Both the position numbers and the translations under genes were made by a program. A DNA stretch of 20,087 nucleotides from Pleurocapsa sp. MO_226.B13. GTDB taxonomy: Bacteria; Cyanobacteriota; Cyanobacteriia; Cyanobacteriales; Xenococcaceae. Below are positions 7,483-14,739 of the stretch, piece after piece. Each line of letters starts with the position of its first letter. Positions within the stretch are counted from its first letter, which is position 1. The notes beneath the pieces were generated by a model that saw only the letters and a program-made list of their open reading frames with translations, had not been told where the DNA came from and searched no databases. Location: positions 1-20,087 of the forward strand of contig JASJEI010000309.1 of the NCBI GenBank assembly GCA_030064795.1. Direction: 5' to 3'.

Positions 7483-7608
7483 TTTTTCCCGCCGTGTACT
7501 ACTATCACTCCAGAAATCTGATTCAGACTGAATCATAGCAGTTCGCCTCTCTCGGACCAGTCATTTAAGCTCGATCGAGCTAGTTAAATCGGAACCCTAG
7601 AGGCTAAC
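7471..7608 (-). promoter_or_regulatory. Guanidine-I riboswitch (ykkC class) aptamer
   Basis: The minus strand shows the conserved blocks of the guanidine-I aptamer in order. CTAGGGTTCCG (7600-7590) and ACTGGTCCGAGAGAGGC (7561-7545) share the P1 stem GCCTCT/AGAGGC. A variable hairpin GATTCAGTCTGAATC (7534-7520) follows, then the conserved 3' part ACACGGCGGGA with AAAGCCCGGGAG (ending near 7471). The aptamer lies about 100 bases upstream of gdmH on the same strand. It is an ON switch in the family: free guanidine stabilises the aptamer and prevents termination. The transcription start must lie upstream of about 7610. A weak TTGACT at about 7663-7668 is a candidate promoter element, but no good -10 partner is spaced correctly. 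Confidence 0.92.
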
Positions 7609-7727
7609 TAATTTTTTACGTGTTTCTCTGGAATTTAAAGTAGTCTGTTTAAATTGTTCGATAGTCAAAAACTACAAAAGAAGTCATTAATTTTTATTCA
7701 AGCCCAAAAAAGTCTAAAAAACTTCAT

Positions 7728-7768
7728 AAAAAAAACAGTATTTGGTCTAATTGTTGACAATACTGTTT
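7728..7768 (-). terminator. Rho-independent terminator of the COP23 gene
   Basis: On the minus strand, AAACAGTATT (7768-7759) and AATACTGTTT (7742-7733) form a perfect 10-bp stem with a 16-base loop, followed by a continuous U-tract matching the A-run 7728-7735. It begins 16 bases after the COP23 stop codon. It insulates the COP23 transcript from the riboswitch-controlled operon that begins roughly 120 bases further on. Confidence 0.85.
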
Positions 7769-7783
7769 AATAGCCCCAGGTTT

Positions 7784-8596
7784 TTACTTAAATAAATCTG
7801 GTTTGCGCTCGGTATTATTAGTACTATTATTAGGTTTGGGCGTAACGGAATTATCTTTAGTCAGTTGTTGTCCCGTACCACCATCGGCAGGATCGAGAAA
7901 AGGTCTAAGGTTGATGCTTTCTGGAGAATTTCTGTTCGCTCTCTGGTTATTAGAACCGCCAAGTACCTGTTCTACCTCGCCTAAAATATCTTCTCCAGAG
8001 CGACTATCCCCGAAAGTATATACTCCCTGAGTTTGTTGACCATCATCAGCAACTAACAAATTATCAAAAATTAAATCCCGTGTCAGTTGAGGATCTTGTC
8101 CTGGGGGTACGGTTAAAATTAATTTGCAATCTGAAGGATCTAATTGAGTGGTCACGCAGATCGTATCGTAACCATTTTCAGTTCCAGTAGCTAATTCTAA
8201 TAATCCCTCCTGGCGATATTCTTCAAAACGATAGGTAATGGCATCGCAGCGTTTTTTGGGAGTCCAACCACCACCAAGCTCACTGGGAATTGCCCAAGGA
8301 TATCCGCTATCGGGTTGGCTTTCGGGATAATACATCACTGTATACTCACCATTAACTAATTCACAAGAAAACCTGGTATCCCCAGCTTGAGCGGTATTAG
8401 TCCGAGAGGAAGAACCAGAACCAGAAGGAGCATTAATAATCACCTCTGGGGGTTGATTATTTTGGGTAATTACTTGACGTATCTGTTGGATAGAGAGAGC
8501 ATTGGTCTTGCCAGCATTACCTAAGATAGCTATTGCCAAACCAGACAAACCAGCAACAGAAGCCAAAGATTTTAAAAAATTGTTTGAAGATTTCAT
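7784..8596 (-). CDS. COP23-domain secreted protein
   Basis: This 270-residue protein has an N-terminal export signal (charged start, hydrophobic core about 10-27, likely cleavage near residue 34). A low-complexity Ser/Gly linker follows, and then a domain matching the COP23 family, named after a circadian-oscillating protein of Cyanothece. Typical features are RFSCEL with Cys78, a KKRCDAITYRF block with Cys117, and DTICVTT..DCKLILTV with Cys147 and Cys157, suggesting two disulfides outside the cytoplasm. The C-terminal 70 residues are Asn/Gly/Thr-rich and probably disordered. The molecular function of the family is not established. The gene stands alone, with its own terminator downstream. 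Confidence 0.8.
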   Translation of the reverse strand: MKSSNNFLKSLASVAGLSGLAIAILGNAGKTNALSIQQIRQVITQNNQPPEVIINAPSGSGSSSRTNTAQAGDTRFSCELVNGEYTVMYYPESQPDSGYPWAIPSELGGGWTPKKRCDAITYRFEEYRQEGLLELATGTENGYDTICVTTQLDPSDCKLILTVPPGQDPQLTRDLIFDNLLVADDGQQTQGVYTFGDSRSGEDILGEVEQVLGGSNNQRANRNSPESINLRPFLDPADGGTGQQLTKDNSVTPKPNNSTNNTERKPDLFK

Positions 8597-8875
8597 AGAT
8601 TGAGATGATATAGATTTTAGTTCCTGAAATTCTACAAGAAGAGTAATTTAAAACATCAGTAGCGCGAGATGGATTTATAAAATTAATCTAAGGTTTGGTT
8701 CGCGCTTCAGTAATTTTGACGATAGAGAAATACAAATGTTTCTGAGAAACCCCGCATCGGCTCTCCAACTAAAAATCCGACAATATCCTCGCGAGTTTTC
8801 CTCCCCTCAGCGAAGCAGTGTAGGCATTACTCTTACTTGGCTTGAGTGGTGCGTGGATGCGACTATTGTGTAGTC

Positions 8876-9700
8876 TTAAGGATTTTTTAAAATACTTTTA
8901 AGTAGTCCGACTTTACTTCTAACTCTAATTCCGCTATCAATGTTTTCGATCACAACACCAATAGCGTTAATCACTTGCTCCCTTGGTTTACTTTTGATTA
9001 ATTCGATCGTCGTCTTACTGAGCTTGATTCCTACTTTTGAGAGCAGCTTTTGGATTTCATTGTCAATTACGTCTGTTTGAGTTATCGACTGCCCTGGTAA
9101 TACGGCTGGAAGGAGAATATCATTATCGGAAACTAGCTGTATAACTTTAGGTTCTTTTAATTCTTGTTTATGGCTAGTAACATCATATTTGTTTTTATAT
9201 CCTTGCTTTAAGATGAATTCTCGCTGTTCGAGTATTTGATTTTCAAAATATTTTAATTGTTTTCTCAGCTCTTTATTTTCAGTTAATAGTTCAACATTTT
9301 GTGCTTTCAAACGTTCCACTGTATTTTCGCTGTTTGACATCTCATCAAGATTAGCTGCTAGAGTGTTAATTTCCCTAGTAAGTTCCTCTTTCTCTTGTTC
9401 GAGTATTTTTATTTTGTTGCGAAGTTGAGTGGCAATTATTTGATGTGATTTACTTGAAGGAACTTCAGGTTTGACTCGATTATATTTCTGTTGTTCTCTT
9501 AGAGTTTGAATGCGATAGGATAATTCTGGGTATTTGTAGATATAGCTTGCAGAAACCCCAGCCTCTCTTGCTACCGAACGAATAGTAATTTTTTGATTTT
9601 TCTCAATTAGAGTCTCAATGGCTTTTTCTGTTTGATCTAAAGCAGCTTGTTTCTTTTTTTTGGTTGCTAGTTTTAGTGCTTCAATTCTTTTATCTAACAT
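8876..9700 (-). CDS. DUF6262 / TnpC-like DNA-binding coiled-coil protein, solitary
   Basis: The first 70 residues match the DUF6262 family, which includes TnpC of Tn554-type elements: KRIEALKLATKKKK followed by a helix-turn-helix at about 35-60 (SVAREAGVSASYIYKYPEL). In Tn554-like elements TnpC assists two tyrosine recombinases, TnpA and TnpB; neither gene is present here. A long coiled coil follows (about 90-165), making the protein about twice the length of Tn554 TnpC. A C-terminal domain (about 214-274) of the form seen at the end of some plasmid or replication proteins ends at LLKSILKNP, where relatives usually continue, so it may be truncated. It could be a transposon remnant retained alone. 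The 279 bases downstream toward the COP23 gene hold only a distant 7-bp inverted repeat (AGCGCGA/TCGCGCT, about 8661-8707). Confidence 0.7.
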   Translation of the reverse strand: MLDKRIEALKLATKKKKQAALDQTEKAIETLIEKNQKITIRSVAREAGVSASYIYKYPELSYRIQTLREQQKYNRVKPEVPSSKSHQIIATQLRNKIKILEQEKEELTREINTLAANLDEMSNSENTVERLKAQNVELLTENKELRKQLKYFENQILEQREFILKQGYKNKYDVTSHKQELKEPKVIQLVSDNDILLPAVLPGQSITQTDVIDNEIQKLLSKVGIKLSKTTIELIKSKPREQVINAIGVVIENIDSGIRVRSKVGLLKSILKNP

Positions 9701-9727
9701 AACTAATACTGATAAACTCCCAAGTTA

Positions 9728-10012
9728 TTATTCGCGTTGATTCTGACAATAATCTAGATCGGCGATCGCATTTTGATAAGATTCATCCAACGACTCATCA
9801 AAAACTAACTTAGCAGCACTGCCGATGGAAGTATTAACAGTATTGCGCCATTGAGGGTCGCCTTGAGGTAATATAAGCCCATAATAGTCACAGGTTAGAG
9901 GATGTTCGGGTATGGTTTGATAGTTGTTTCGGTTTAAACTCTGACGGTCGATTTCTCCCGTTAAGAAAACGCGATCGCTTACTATCGCATCGATTTGACG
10001 GCTTGTATTCCT
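9728..10012 (-). pseudogene. C-terminal remnant of a periplasmic amino-acid-type binding protein (SBP_bac_3)
   Basis: The minus strand reads open for 94 codons with no start codon, from just after a TAA at 10013-10015 to a stop at 9728-9730. Its translation looks like the end of a family 3 solute-binding protein: IDAIVSDRVFLTGEID, then CDYYGLILPQGDPQWRNTVN, then ESYQNAIADLDYCQ. These match the usual 'DAvvsDr', 'eyYGialpkgd..wr..vN' and terminal helix pattern of that family. The N-terminal two thirds are absent; upstream lies the tail of a haemagglutinin-type pseudogene. I infer a degraded gene with no function. Confidence 0.7.
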
Positions 10013-10176
10013 TTACAGATTTTGTTGGCCGAAATATCGACCCAGTGTCTTACGGCTGATGACAAACAGTATTGTCTTTTGGCTGTGGCGAAGAACCATT
10101 AAGACTGGTTTGGTGTGCGACTAACTCGACAATACCGCGATCGTTGATTATCCATCCTTGCGCCTCCACAATCTCT

Positions 10177-10229
10177 CCCCCATCTTCTTCTGTACGGGCG
10201 AACGGCCGTTCGCGGATACCCCCATCTTC
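10177..10229. repeat. Palindromic repeat inserted in frame, flanked by 11-bp direct repeats
   Basis: The perfect palindrome GCGAACGGCCGTTCGC (10198-10213) lies in a 31-bp segment flanked by two exact copies of CCCCCATCTTC (10177-10187 and 10219-10229). One flank plus the segment is 42 bp, which is 14 codons, so the haemagglutinin frame is preserved; the translation shows EDGG before and after the added IRERPFARTE. This is what a mobile REP-like palindrome with target duplication would leave. Similar palindromes of the GGGCGAACGGCCGTTCGCCC type are common in cyanobacteria. Confidence 0.65.
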
Positions 10230-10929
10230 CGAAAACAACGCAGGTTCGACTAAATCCACCTCACTAACCTCCGACTCTCGCGGTTGCTTGGGACTGGGCG
10301 CGATCCCACCTTTACCCGTGACGATAAATTCACTCAGATCTCCCTGTTGTCAGAGACTTTGGGCAATCAATCTGGTCACGTCAATTACTTCTTTTGGTAA
10401 TTCTTCTAGGCCCTCGGCGGGATTAGTATCCAGTTCGTTAATCGCTACCGTACCATCTAAACCAAATTCAGAAGAGGCATCGATGTCATTGATATTATTC
10501 GCTGGTGTAGAACTTCTTTCTTCAATGCCAAACAGAGCATTAGTCGTCAAATCGATATTGCCTCCCCTTCCCTGGGATGCCCTAGCAATCAGATCGTTGT
10601 TTTGGTTGGGAAAAGCGACAATAAAACCAGCATCAATACTTAAATTGCCACCATTAGCATCGCCAAAGGCTTGAGCAGAGATGAAACTATTGTTCTCTAG
10701 GGTAAGTTCTTCGGTGATGTTGAGATTAATAATTCCACTTGCTTCTCCTGTAAACTGGGTGGCAGCTTCAATTCTGGCATTGTCGGTCAGATTAAGAGAA
10801 TCAGCAGCGATGGTAATAGTTCCTGGTCGTCCCGTACCTGCTGGTTGAGATTAGTAGTAGAGATGGTAACACCTCCTGCGTCTCCTGTTGCACTTGCACT
10901 AACCAGACTAAAAATGCCACTAGGAAAAC

Positions 10930-11223
10930 CCCCTGAATTTTCCCCATCTGCCGTAAGATCTCCTGTAGCGGTAATCTTAATTGCCCCTGCATTACCTTGA
11001 CCAAAGGTAGTAGCATCAATTTGACCGCCATTGGTGAGATTGAGATTACCAGTAGAGATGGTAACACCTCCTGAATCTCCTATTGCATCTTCGGTAACCT
11101 GACTAGTAATGCCAGTAAGATCACTAGAAGTATCCCCTGAAGTTTCCCCATCTACCGTAAGATCTCCTGTAGCGGTAATCTTAATTGCCCCTGCATTACC
11201 TTGACCAAAGGTACTAGCATCAA
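10930..11223. repeat. Two 90-bp direct repeats inside the haemagglutinin pseudogene
   Basis: Copies at 10930-11019 and 11134-11223 differ at three positions by my alignment and lie 204 bp apart, an exact codon multiple. They encode repeats of the form IDATTFGQGNAGAIKITATGDLTADGE. Adjacent blocks also repeat more loosely, for example GAGATGGTAACACCTCCTG near 10860 and 11054. Recent duplication within the beta-helix region is likely and offers a site for recombination. Confidence 0.85.
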
Positions 11224-12579
11224 CATCTCCACCATTGATTAATTCCAGAGAACCAGTAGTAATAGTAATATTCCCCGAATTACCTATTCCCTCAGAAGCA
11301 ACTTGATTAGTGATGCGACTATCATTAAGGGTAATATTTTCAGCAACGTTAATCGTAACATCTCCAGCTTGGGCTTGAGGATTCGTGGAATTAGAGCTTA
11401 TTCCTCCCCGAATCAAGCTACTGCCCAATTCTCCTGCTGCTAAACTGAGATTATTCGCATCAACCCTAATATTTCCGCCACCAGTTCCCACAACATCGAC
11501 ATCCGCATTATTAGTCAGAGTAATATTTGCCTTATTTAAGTCGTCTGGAAAACTCAAGCTACCATCTCGATTGAGATTAACTATTCCTGCTTCGGCTAAT
11601 CCACCAAGATAAATATTTCCACCTCTAGCAGTAGCATTCCCCGACTCAAACCTAATATTTCCCCCAACAAATGCCAGATTATTCCCCGAAGCAATTTCTA
11701 AGCCGATTACTTCTTCGGAACTGTTTTCGACTCGCGAACGATTAATAATTTCCCCAGAATTCTCTTGAAAATTTAAACCAATCGGTGCATTAATCGTCAG
11801 TAATGGCTGCTCTCTATTATCTACCGCACTAAATTCCCCCTCTTCAAATAGAATACTACTGGCAGTACTGCTATAAAATGAGCCACCGATATCTAAGCTG
11901 GCATTCTCACCAAAGATAATCCCATTAGGGTTGATCAGAAATAAACTGGCACTACCATTAGCCCGAATTAAGCCATCGATATTGGAGATATTTCCCCCCG
12001 TGACTCGACTCAAGATGTTAGAGATACTATCCGCATTATCAAAAAAAGCCTCATTTCCTGTCTGTACAGAAAAATCCTGAAAACTATGAAATAAATTACC
12101 GCCCCTTGTTTGTCCTCCTGTAATTTTGGCTACATTACCGTTTTGATTTACCTGAGTATTGACCGTACCATCGGAGGTAATCTGAGCGAGGATCGGACTA
12201 GCATACAAACAGCCGAGACTAGCTAAACCAAGCTGTAGTGAGACGAATAGAGCTTTAATCCACCGCATTCTTATCGATCGCTCCCAGTGAGGTAATTTCA
12301 AAAAAGAATACCATTGCTACAGGTTATTTACGGCTAGTTGTTACTTAATTTGATTTATCTATTCCTAGAGGTAATTATCTAATAAATTTTATCTATAAAA
12401 AAATACTTAATTGCAATTAATATCTTTTCCAAGTAATTTTTACACTAAATCTGCGCCAATACAACAACTAGACAAGCAAGTATTGCCCAAATAAAAGCGA
12501 TCGCGTTTCGATAAATAAAAATCCCGATGCTTTTATCTCTGTTCAAGAAGATAATAAAACCGCGTGAATGGTGGCGATG

Positions 12580-12618
12580 TTAAGCTCATTCTACCCATAA
12601 ATGAGTGGGATTTCATGT
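12580..12618 (+). repeat. Palindromic dispersed repeat, copy 1
   Basis: This 39-bp copy begins TTAAGCTCAT and ends GGGATTTCATGT, matching 12856-12895 apart from a CC to TT change and one missing G, so its hairpin is weaker. It is preceded by GGTGGCGATG, which resembles the GGTGGCGACG that precedes copy 2. The two units therefore seem to share upstream sequence with a deletion in this copy. Confidence 0.7.
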
Positions 12619-12760
12619 TGATGGTTAATGGTTGATTGTTGATTGCAATCAACAGCGCACAGATTACTGAACAAATGCCAAAGATTGATTTCCTGCGACT
12701 ACAATTAACTATTAACAAAGCGACTCCCGCGACTATCCCTCCTACCCCTACAAGGAGTAG

Positions 12761-12859
12761 GCGATCGCGATCGCTTTCGGTGACGATCTTATAGCAAGCG
12801 ATCTGGGTACAAATGTTCTTGATGGTGGCGACGGTAGCGACTTGTTTTACAAAACTTAA
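12761..12859 (+). pseudogene. C-terminal remnant of an RTX-type calcium-binding protein
   Basis: A 32-codon plus-strand frame ends at a TAA (12857-12859) and reads FGDDLIASDLGTNVLDGG then DGSDLFYKT. GGDGSDLFY fits the RTX nonapeptide GGxGxDxUx of secreted haemolysin-type calcium-binding proteins, and the preceding GDDLIASDLGTN fits the previous repeat. A stop codon (TAG) precedes 12761 in frame and no start is visible. It is a short leftover of a larger gene. Confidence 0.55.
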
Positions 12860-12895
12860 GCTCATCCCACCCATAAATGAGGTGGGATTTCATGT
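12856..12895 (+). repeat. Palindromic dispersed repeat, copy 2
   Basis: The hairpin arms ATCCCACC (12864-12871) and GGTGGGAT (12881-12888) pair perfectly around a 9-base loop and are followed by TTTCATGT. The unit starts at the stop codon of the RTX remnant. It may be a repeated terminator-like hairpin or an end of an IS200/IS605-type element, whose ends carry subterminal hairpins. The sequence alone does not decide. Confidence 0.7.
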
Positions 12896-12947
12896 CAGTA
12901 GTTAGTGGTCAGTTGTCAGTTGTACTACTGACCACTAACTACTGACA
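12893..12947. repeat. Perfect 21-bp inverted repeat with 13-base loop
   Basis: Positions 12893-12913 are the exact reverse complement of 12927-12947; the arms are built from TAGT/GTCAGT motifs related to the tandem 'GTTAGTGGTCAGT' type repeats common in cyanobacterial spacers. The hairpin starts inside the end of the previous palindromic repeat and is followed by an A-run, not a T-run, on the plus strand. Confidence 0.85.
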
Positions 12948-13103
12948 AAAATACGCTTTAGGGGCGACTTATCCGACCATCCCTTGAAGGAATGGGCGAA
13001 CCCCGTCGCCTCGGTGAGCGATCGTTGCCCACCCTACGAATCGCTAGGGCGATCGCCAGCCTTCTGAATAGTCTCTTATTGTTTTGTAGGGACGATCATC
13101 GCT

Positions 13104-14603
13104 TTACAATAAACGCAATAAGAGTTGATAGATCAGACGAAAAAATGCGGTTATGGCGATCGCCCCCGCAGCAGACATGGCAGCGATAATCAATACCGAC
13201 TGTAAAGCTAAAGCACCTTTGAGTGCAGGAACAAAAACTACTACTCCTATAGTAATTCCTGCGAAGATGATTAGATCGATTTTCTCAATGATGCGACGAT
13301 TGAGAGCAAAGACAATCCCTCCCATAATCATTCCTAAAATACCCAAGCTAATTCCTGAAACCGAGAGTAAATTAGTTAAACCGAGATAAAGTAACGCTCC
13401 TTCAAAGCCCGTAAAAGCTGCACTACCAAGAACTTCGATTAGGGAAAAACGAGGTTGATTGCGTTGAATTGGTGCAGGAGGCGAGGCAGGGGATGCAGGG
13501 GAGGTTGGTTGGGGTTTATTGGCAGTCACCCGTACACCTCCACGTCCGACATAAACGCCTGGGGAGACCCCAGGCGACGCGGACTTGTGAGGACGTTGGG
13601 GCGAGCTTACCTCGCCCCCTTGTCGTCCGTGAAACGAAGGTGCCTGGGGGTGACCGTTGGTCAAGACAGCTAAAGCTTCGGTTGCAGATTGAAAACGTTC
13701 TGCTGGAGTAGGTAACAACATTCTGTTTAAAATAGCTGCCAATGCCTTGCTAGTTTGGGGTGCAAAATCCTGCCAAATCCAGTGGCTATTAAAAGAATCG
13801 TAAAGTTCTTCGACTGGTTTAGCTGTTAACAAGGTGATACAGGTAACTGCTAGGGCATAGATATCTGTTGAAGGGTATACTTGCGAACCAGATATTTGTT
13901 CGGGAGGGGCAAAACCCATAGAATATATGCCTGTAGATTTTTGGTTGTTTCCACCTCCTACTGCTACCTGTTTAACCGCACCAAAGTCTAGTAGGTATAA
14001 AGTCCCCTGCTTGTGGCGCATGATATTAGAAGGCTTGATATCGCGGTGGATAGTATTGTTGTCGTGAACAAACTCTAAGATCTTGAGAACTTCGACGAGG
14101 ATTTCTCTGACTTCGGTTTCCGAAAACTTACCCTTGGTAGCTAATTCTGTTTCTAAATCTTCTCCATCGATATATTCTTGAGCTAGGTAAAAATATTGTT
14201 CTTCACCCGTACGTTGCGCATTAGGAACTATAGGAGTGAAAAAGGCATAGAGAGCGGGAATCTGGGGATGCTTGTTTCCCAATTCCTCTAAAACCACTGC
14301 TTCTCTTTGAAATAAATTTTGAGCAATTACTAATTCATTTGCCTTTAAATCTCCCGAAGGCTGAAACTGTTTGATCGCACACCAAGGCATCTTGGGCTTA
14401 TAGCGATCGCGTGCCAAAAAAGCAGCCCCAAAACCCCCTTTACCTAGTAATTTGGAGGGAATATAGCGATCGGCCAAGAACAAAGGCATTCCACAGTTGG
14501 TACAATACCTTTGCTGTACGGTTCTGATTTTAGCTTCATCATCCAGATCGCTAAAAAAATTACGGGGCTTAGTACAACCAGGACGAGTGCAAATAATTTC
14601 CAT
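13104..14603 (-). CDS. 4-Cys-motif Ser/Thr protein kinase with C-terminal membrane domain
   Basis: This 499-residue protein is a Hanks-type kinase of the cyanobacterial 4-Cys class. A small zinc-ribbon-like head has Cys5, Cys10, Cys34 and Cys37. The kinase domain then shows the glycine loop GKGGFG at 54-59, the ATP-binding Lys78 in AIK, the catalytic HRDIKPSN at 186-193, DFG at 206-208 and APPEQ at 232-236, so it should be active. A Pro/Ser/Gly-rich linker (about 315-385) leads to roughly four hydrophobic segments (about 395-498) that would anchor it in the membrane with the kinase in the cytoplasm. Part of the linker is encoded by palindromic repeat DNA (13557-13618). Its targets are unknown, and it is not obviously in an operon. 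Confidence 0.92.
   Translation of the reverse strand: MEIICTRPGCTKPRNFFSDLDDEAKIRTVQQRYCTNCGMPLFLADRYIPSKLLGKGGFGAAFLARDRYKPKMPWCAIKQFQPSGDLKANELVIAQNLFQREAVVLEELGNKHPQIPALYAFFTPIVPNAQRTGEEQYFYLAQEYIDGEDLETELATKGKFSETEVREILVEVLKILEFVHDNNTIHRDIKPSNIMRHKQGTLYLLDFGAVKQVAVGGGNNQKSTGIYSMGFAPPEQISGSQVYPSTDIYALAVTCITLLTAKPVEELYDSFNSHWIWQDFAPQTSKALAAILNRMLLPTPAERFQSATEALAVLTNGHPQAPSFHGRQGGEVSSPQRPHKSASPGVSPGVYVGRGGVRVTANKPQPTSPASPASPPAPIQRNQPRFSLIEVLGSAAFTGFEGALLYLGLTNLLSVSGISLGILGMIMGGIVFALNRRIIEKIDLIIFAGITIGVVVFVPALKGALALQSVLIIAAMSAAGAIAITAFFRLIYQLLLRLL
13557..13618. repeat. Two GC-rich hairpin repeats inside the kinase linker codons
   Basis: GCCTGGGG-AGA-CCCCAGGC (13557-13575) and GGGGCGAG-CTTAC-CTCGCCCC (13598-13618) each have perfect 8-bp arms. 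They lie in the codons for the disordered linker, where they encode the Gly/Ser/Pro-rich segment ending in SPGVSPGVYVG. Their base composition is far richer in GC than the flanking kinase and membrane domains. They look like dispersed intergenic repeats tolerated in a linker. Confidence 0.65.
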
Positions 14604-14739
14604 ACAATCACAATCAATTGCTAAGGCTATTAGCGATCGACCAACCTAGGTTTTCTCAGCGAATTCGCTCCAGATCGAACTAACAGCAAAGGGCTTTATT
14701 TGCTTATTGTACTTTTGTTATTTGGAAATCGTCCAAAGT

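Larger units (their letters stand above)
10050..12268 (-). pseudogene. Filamentous-haemagglutinin-type (TpsA) exoprotein, broken by a frameshift and a stop
   Basis: The gene begins with a secretion signal (MRWIKALFVSLQ..ASPILAQ) and a two-partner-secretion haemagglutination-activity domain carrying the NPNG motif (SLFLINPNGIIFGENASLD), followed by beta-helix repeats rich in GG, TIST and NLNL. A TTG at 12301 is an alternative start, but the ATG at 12268 suits the signal peptide. The frame is lost near 10844: LNQQ continues in the wrong frame, while the adjacent frame carries on with TGRPGTITIAADSLNLTDN. That frame stays open down to a TGA at 10350-10352, then reopens (QQGDLSEFIVTGKGG) to the normal C-terminus EIVEAQGWIINDRG and a stop at 10050. 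The TGA stands where the related tail at 19214-19861 has Cys (KTCNMKNNG), so it is likely a TGY to TGA change. No TpsB transporter is in the window. Confidence 0.85.
12269..13103. other. 835-bp region without an intact gene, rich in palindromes and remnants
   Basis: This gap between the haemagglutinin pseudogene and the kinase gene is a repeat graveyard. It contains two palindromic repeats (12580-12618, 12856-12895), a perfect 16-mer palindrome GTTGATTGCAATCAAC (12638-12653), an RTX-type gene tail (12761-12859), a 21-bp inverted repeat (12893-12947) and an imperfect hairpin at 12977-12995. A 113-codon minus-strand frame at 12533-12874 is open, but it is built from these repeats and the reverse of the RTX tail, so I do not call it a gene. 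Confidence 0.6.

Noticed and set aside
7640..7680. A TGTA..TATC dyad that resembles an NtcA site upstream of the guanidine riboswitch.
   Set aside because: The spacing is nine rather than eight bases and the right half-site is poor, so nitrogen control by NtcA is not supported by sequence alone.
10350..10352. Possible recoding of TGA (selenocysteine) at a Cys position.
   Set aside because: No insertion element is recognisable, and a second lesion (frameshift near 10844) already inactivates the gene, so a nonsense mutation is simpler.
10072..10674. A 200-codon plus-strand open frame opposite the haemagglutinin tail.
   Set aside because: The minus strand carries clear haemagglutinin-type protein motifs over the same bases. 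The plus-strand translation is Ser/Pro/Leu-rich shadow with no domain.
12445..12557. A short minus-strand frame reading as one membrane helix (NAIAFIWAILACLVVVLAQI).
   Set aside because: There is no ATG or GTG start and no ribosome binding site, and it does not match the small photosystem or cytochrome subunits I know.
12533..12874. A 113-codon minus-strand open frame with a hydrophobic stretch.
   Set aside because: It is the reverse of an RTX gene tail plus two palindromic repeats and a HIP1 cluster. The composition and the repeats explain the open frame.
12580..12947. Possible CRISPR array in the repeat-rich spacer.
   Set aside because: There are only two copies of one repeat, 276 bp apart, with no regular spacers and no cas genes in the window.
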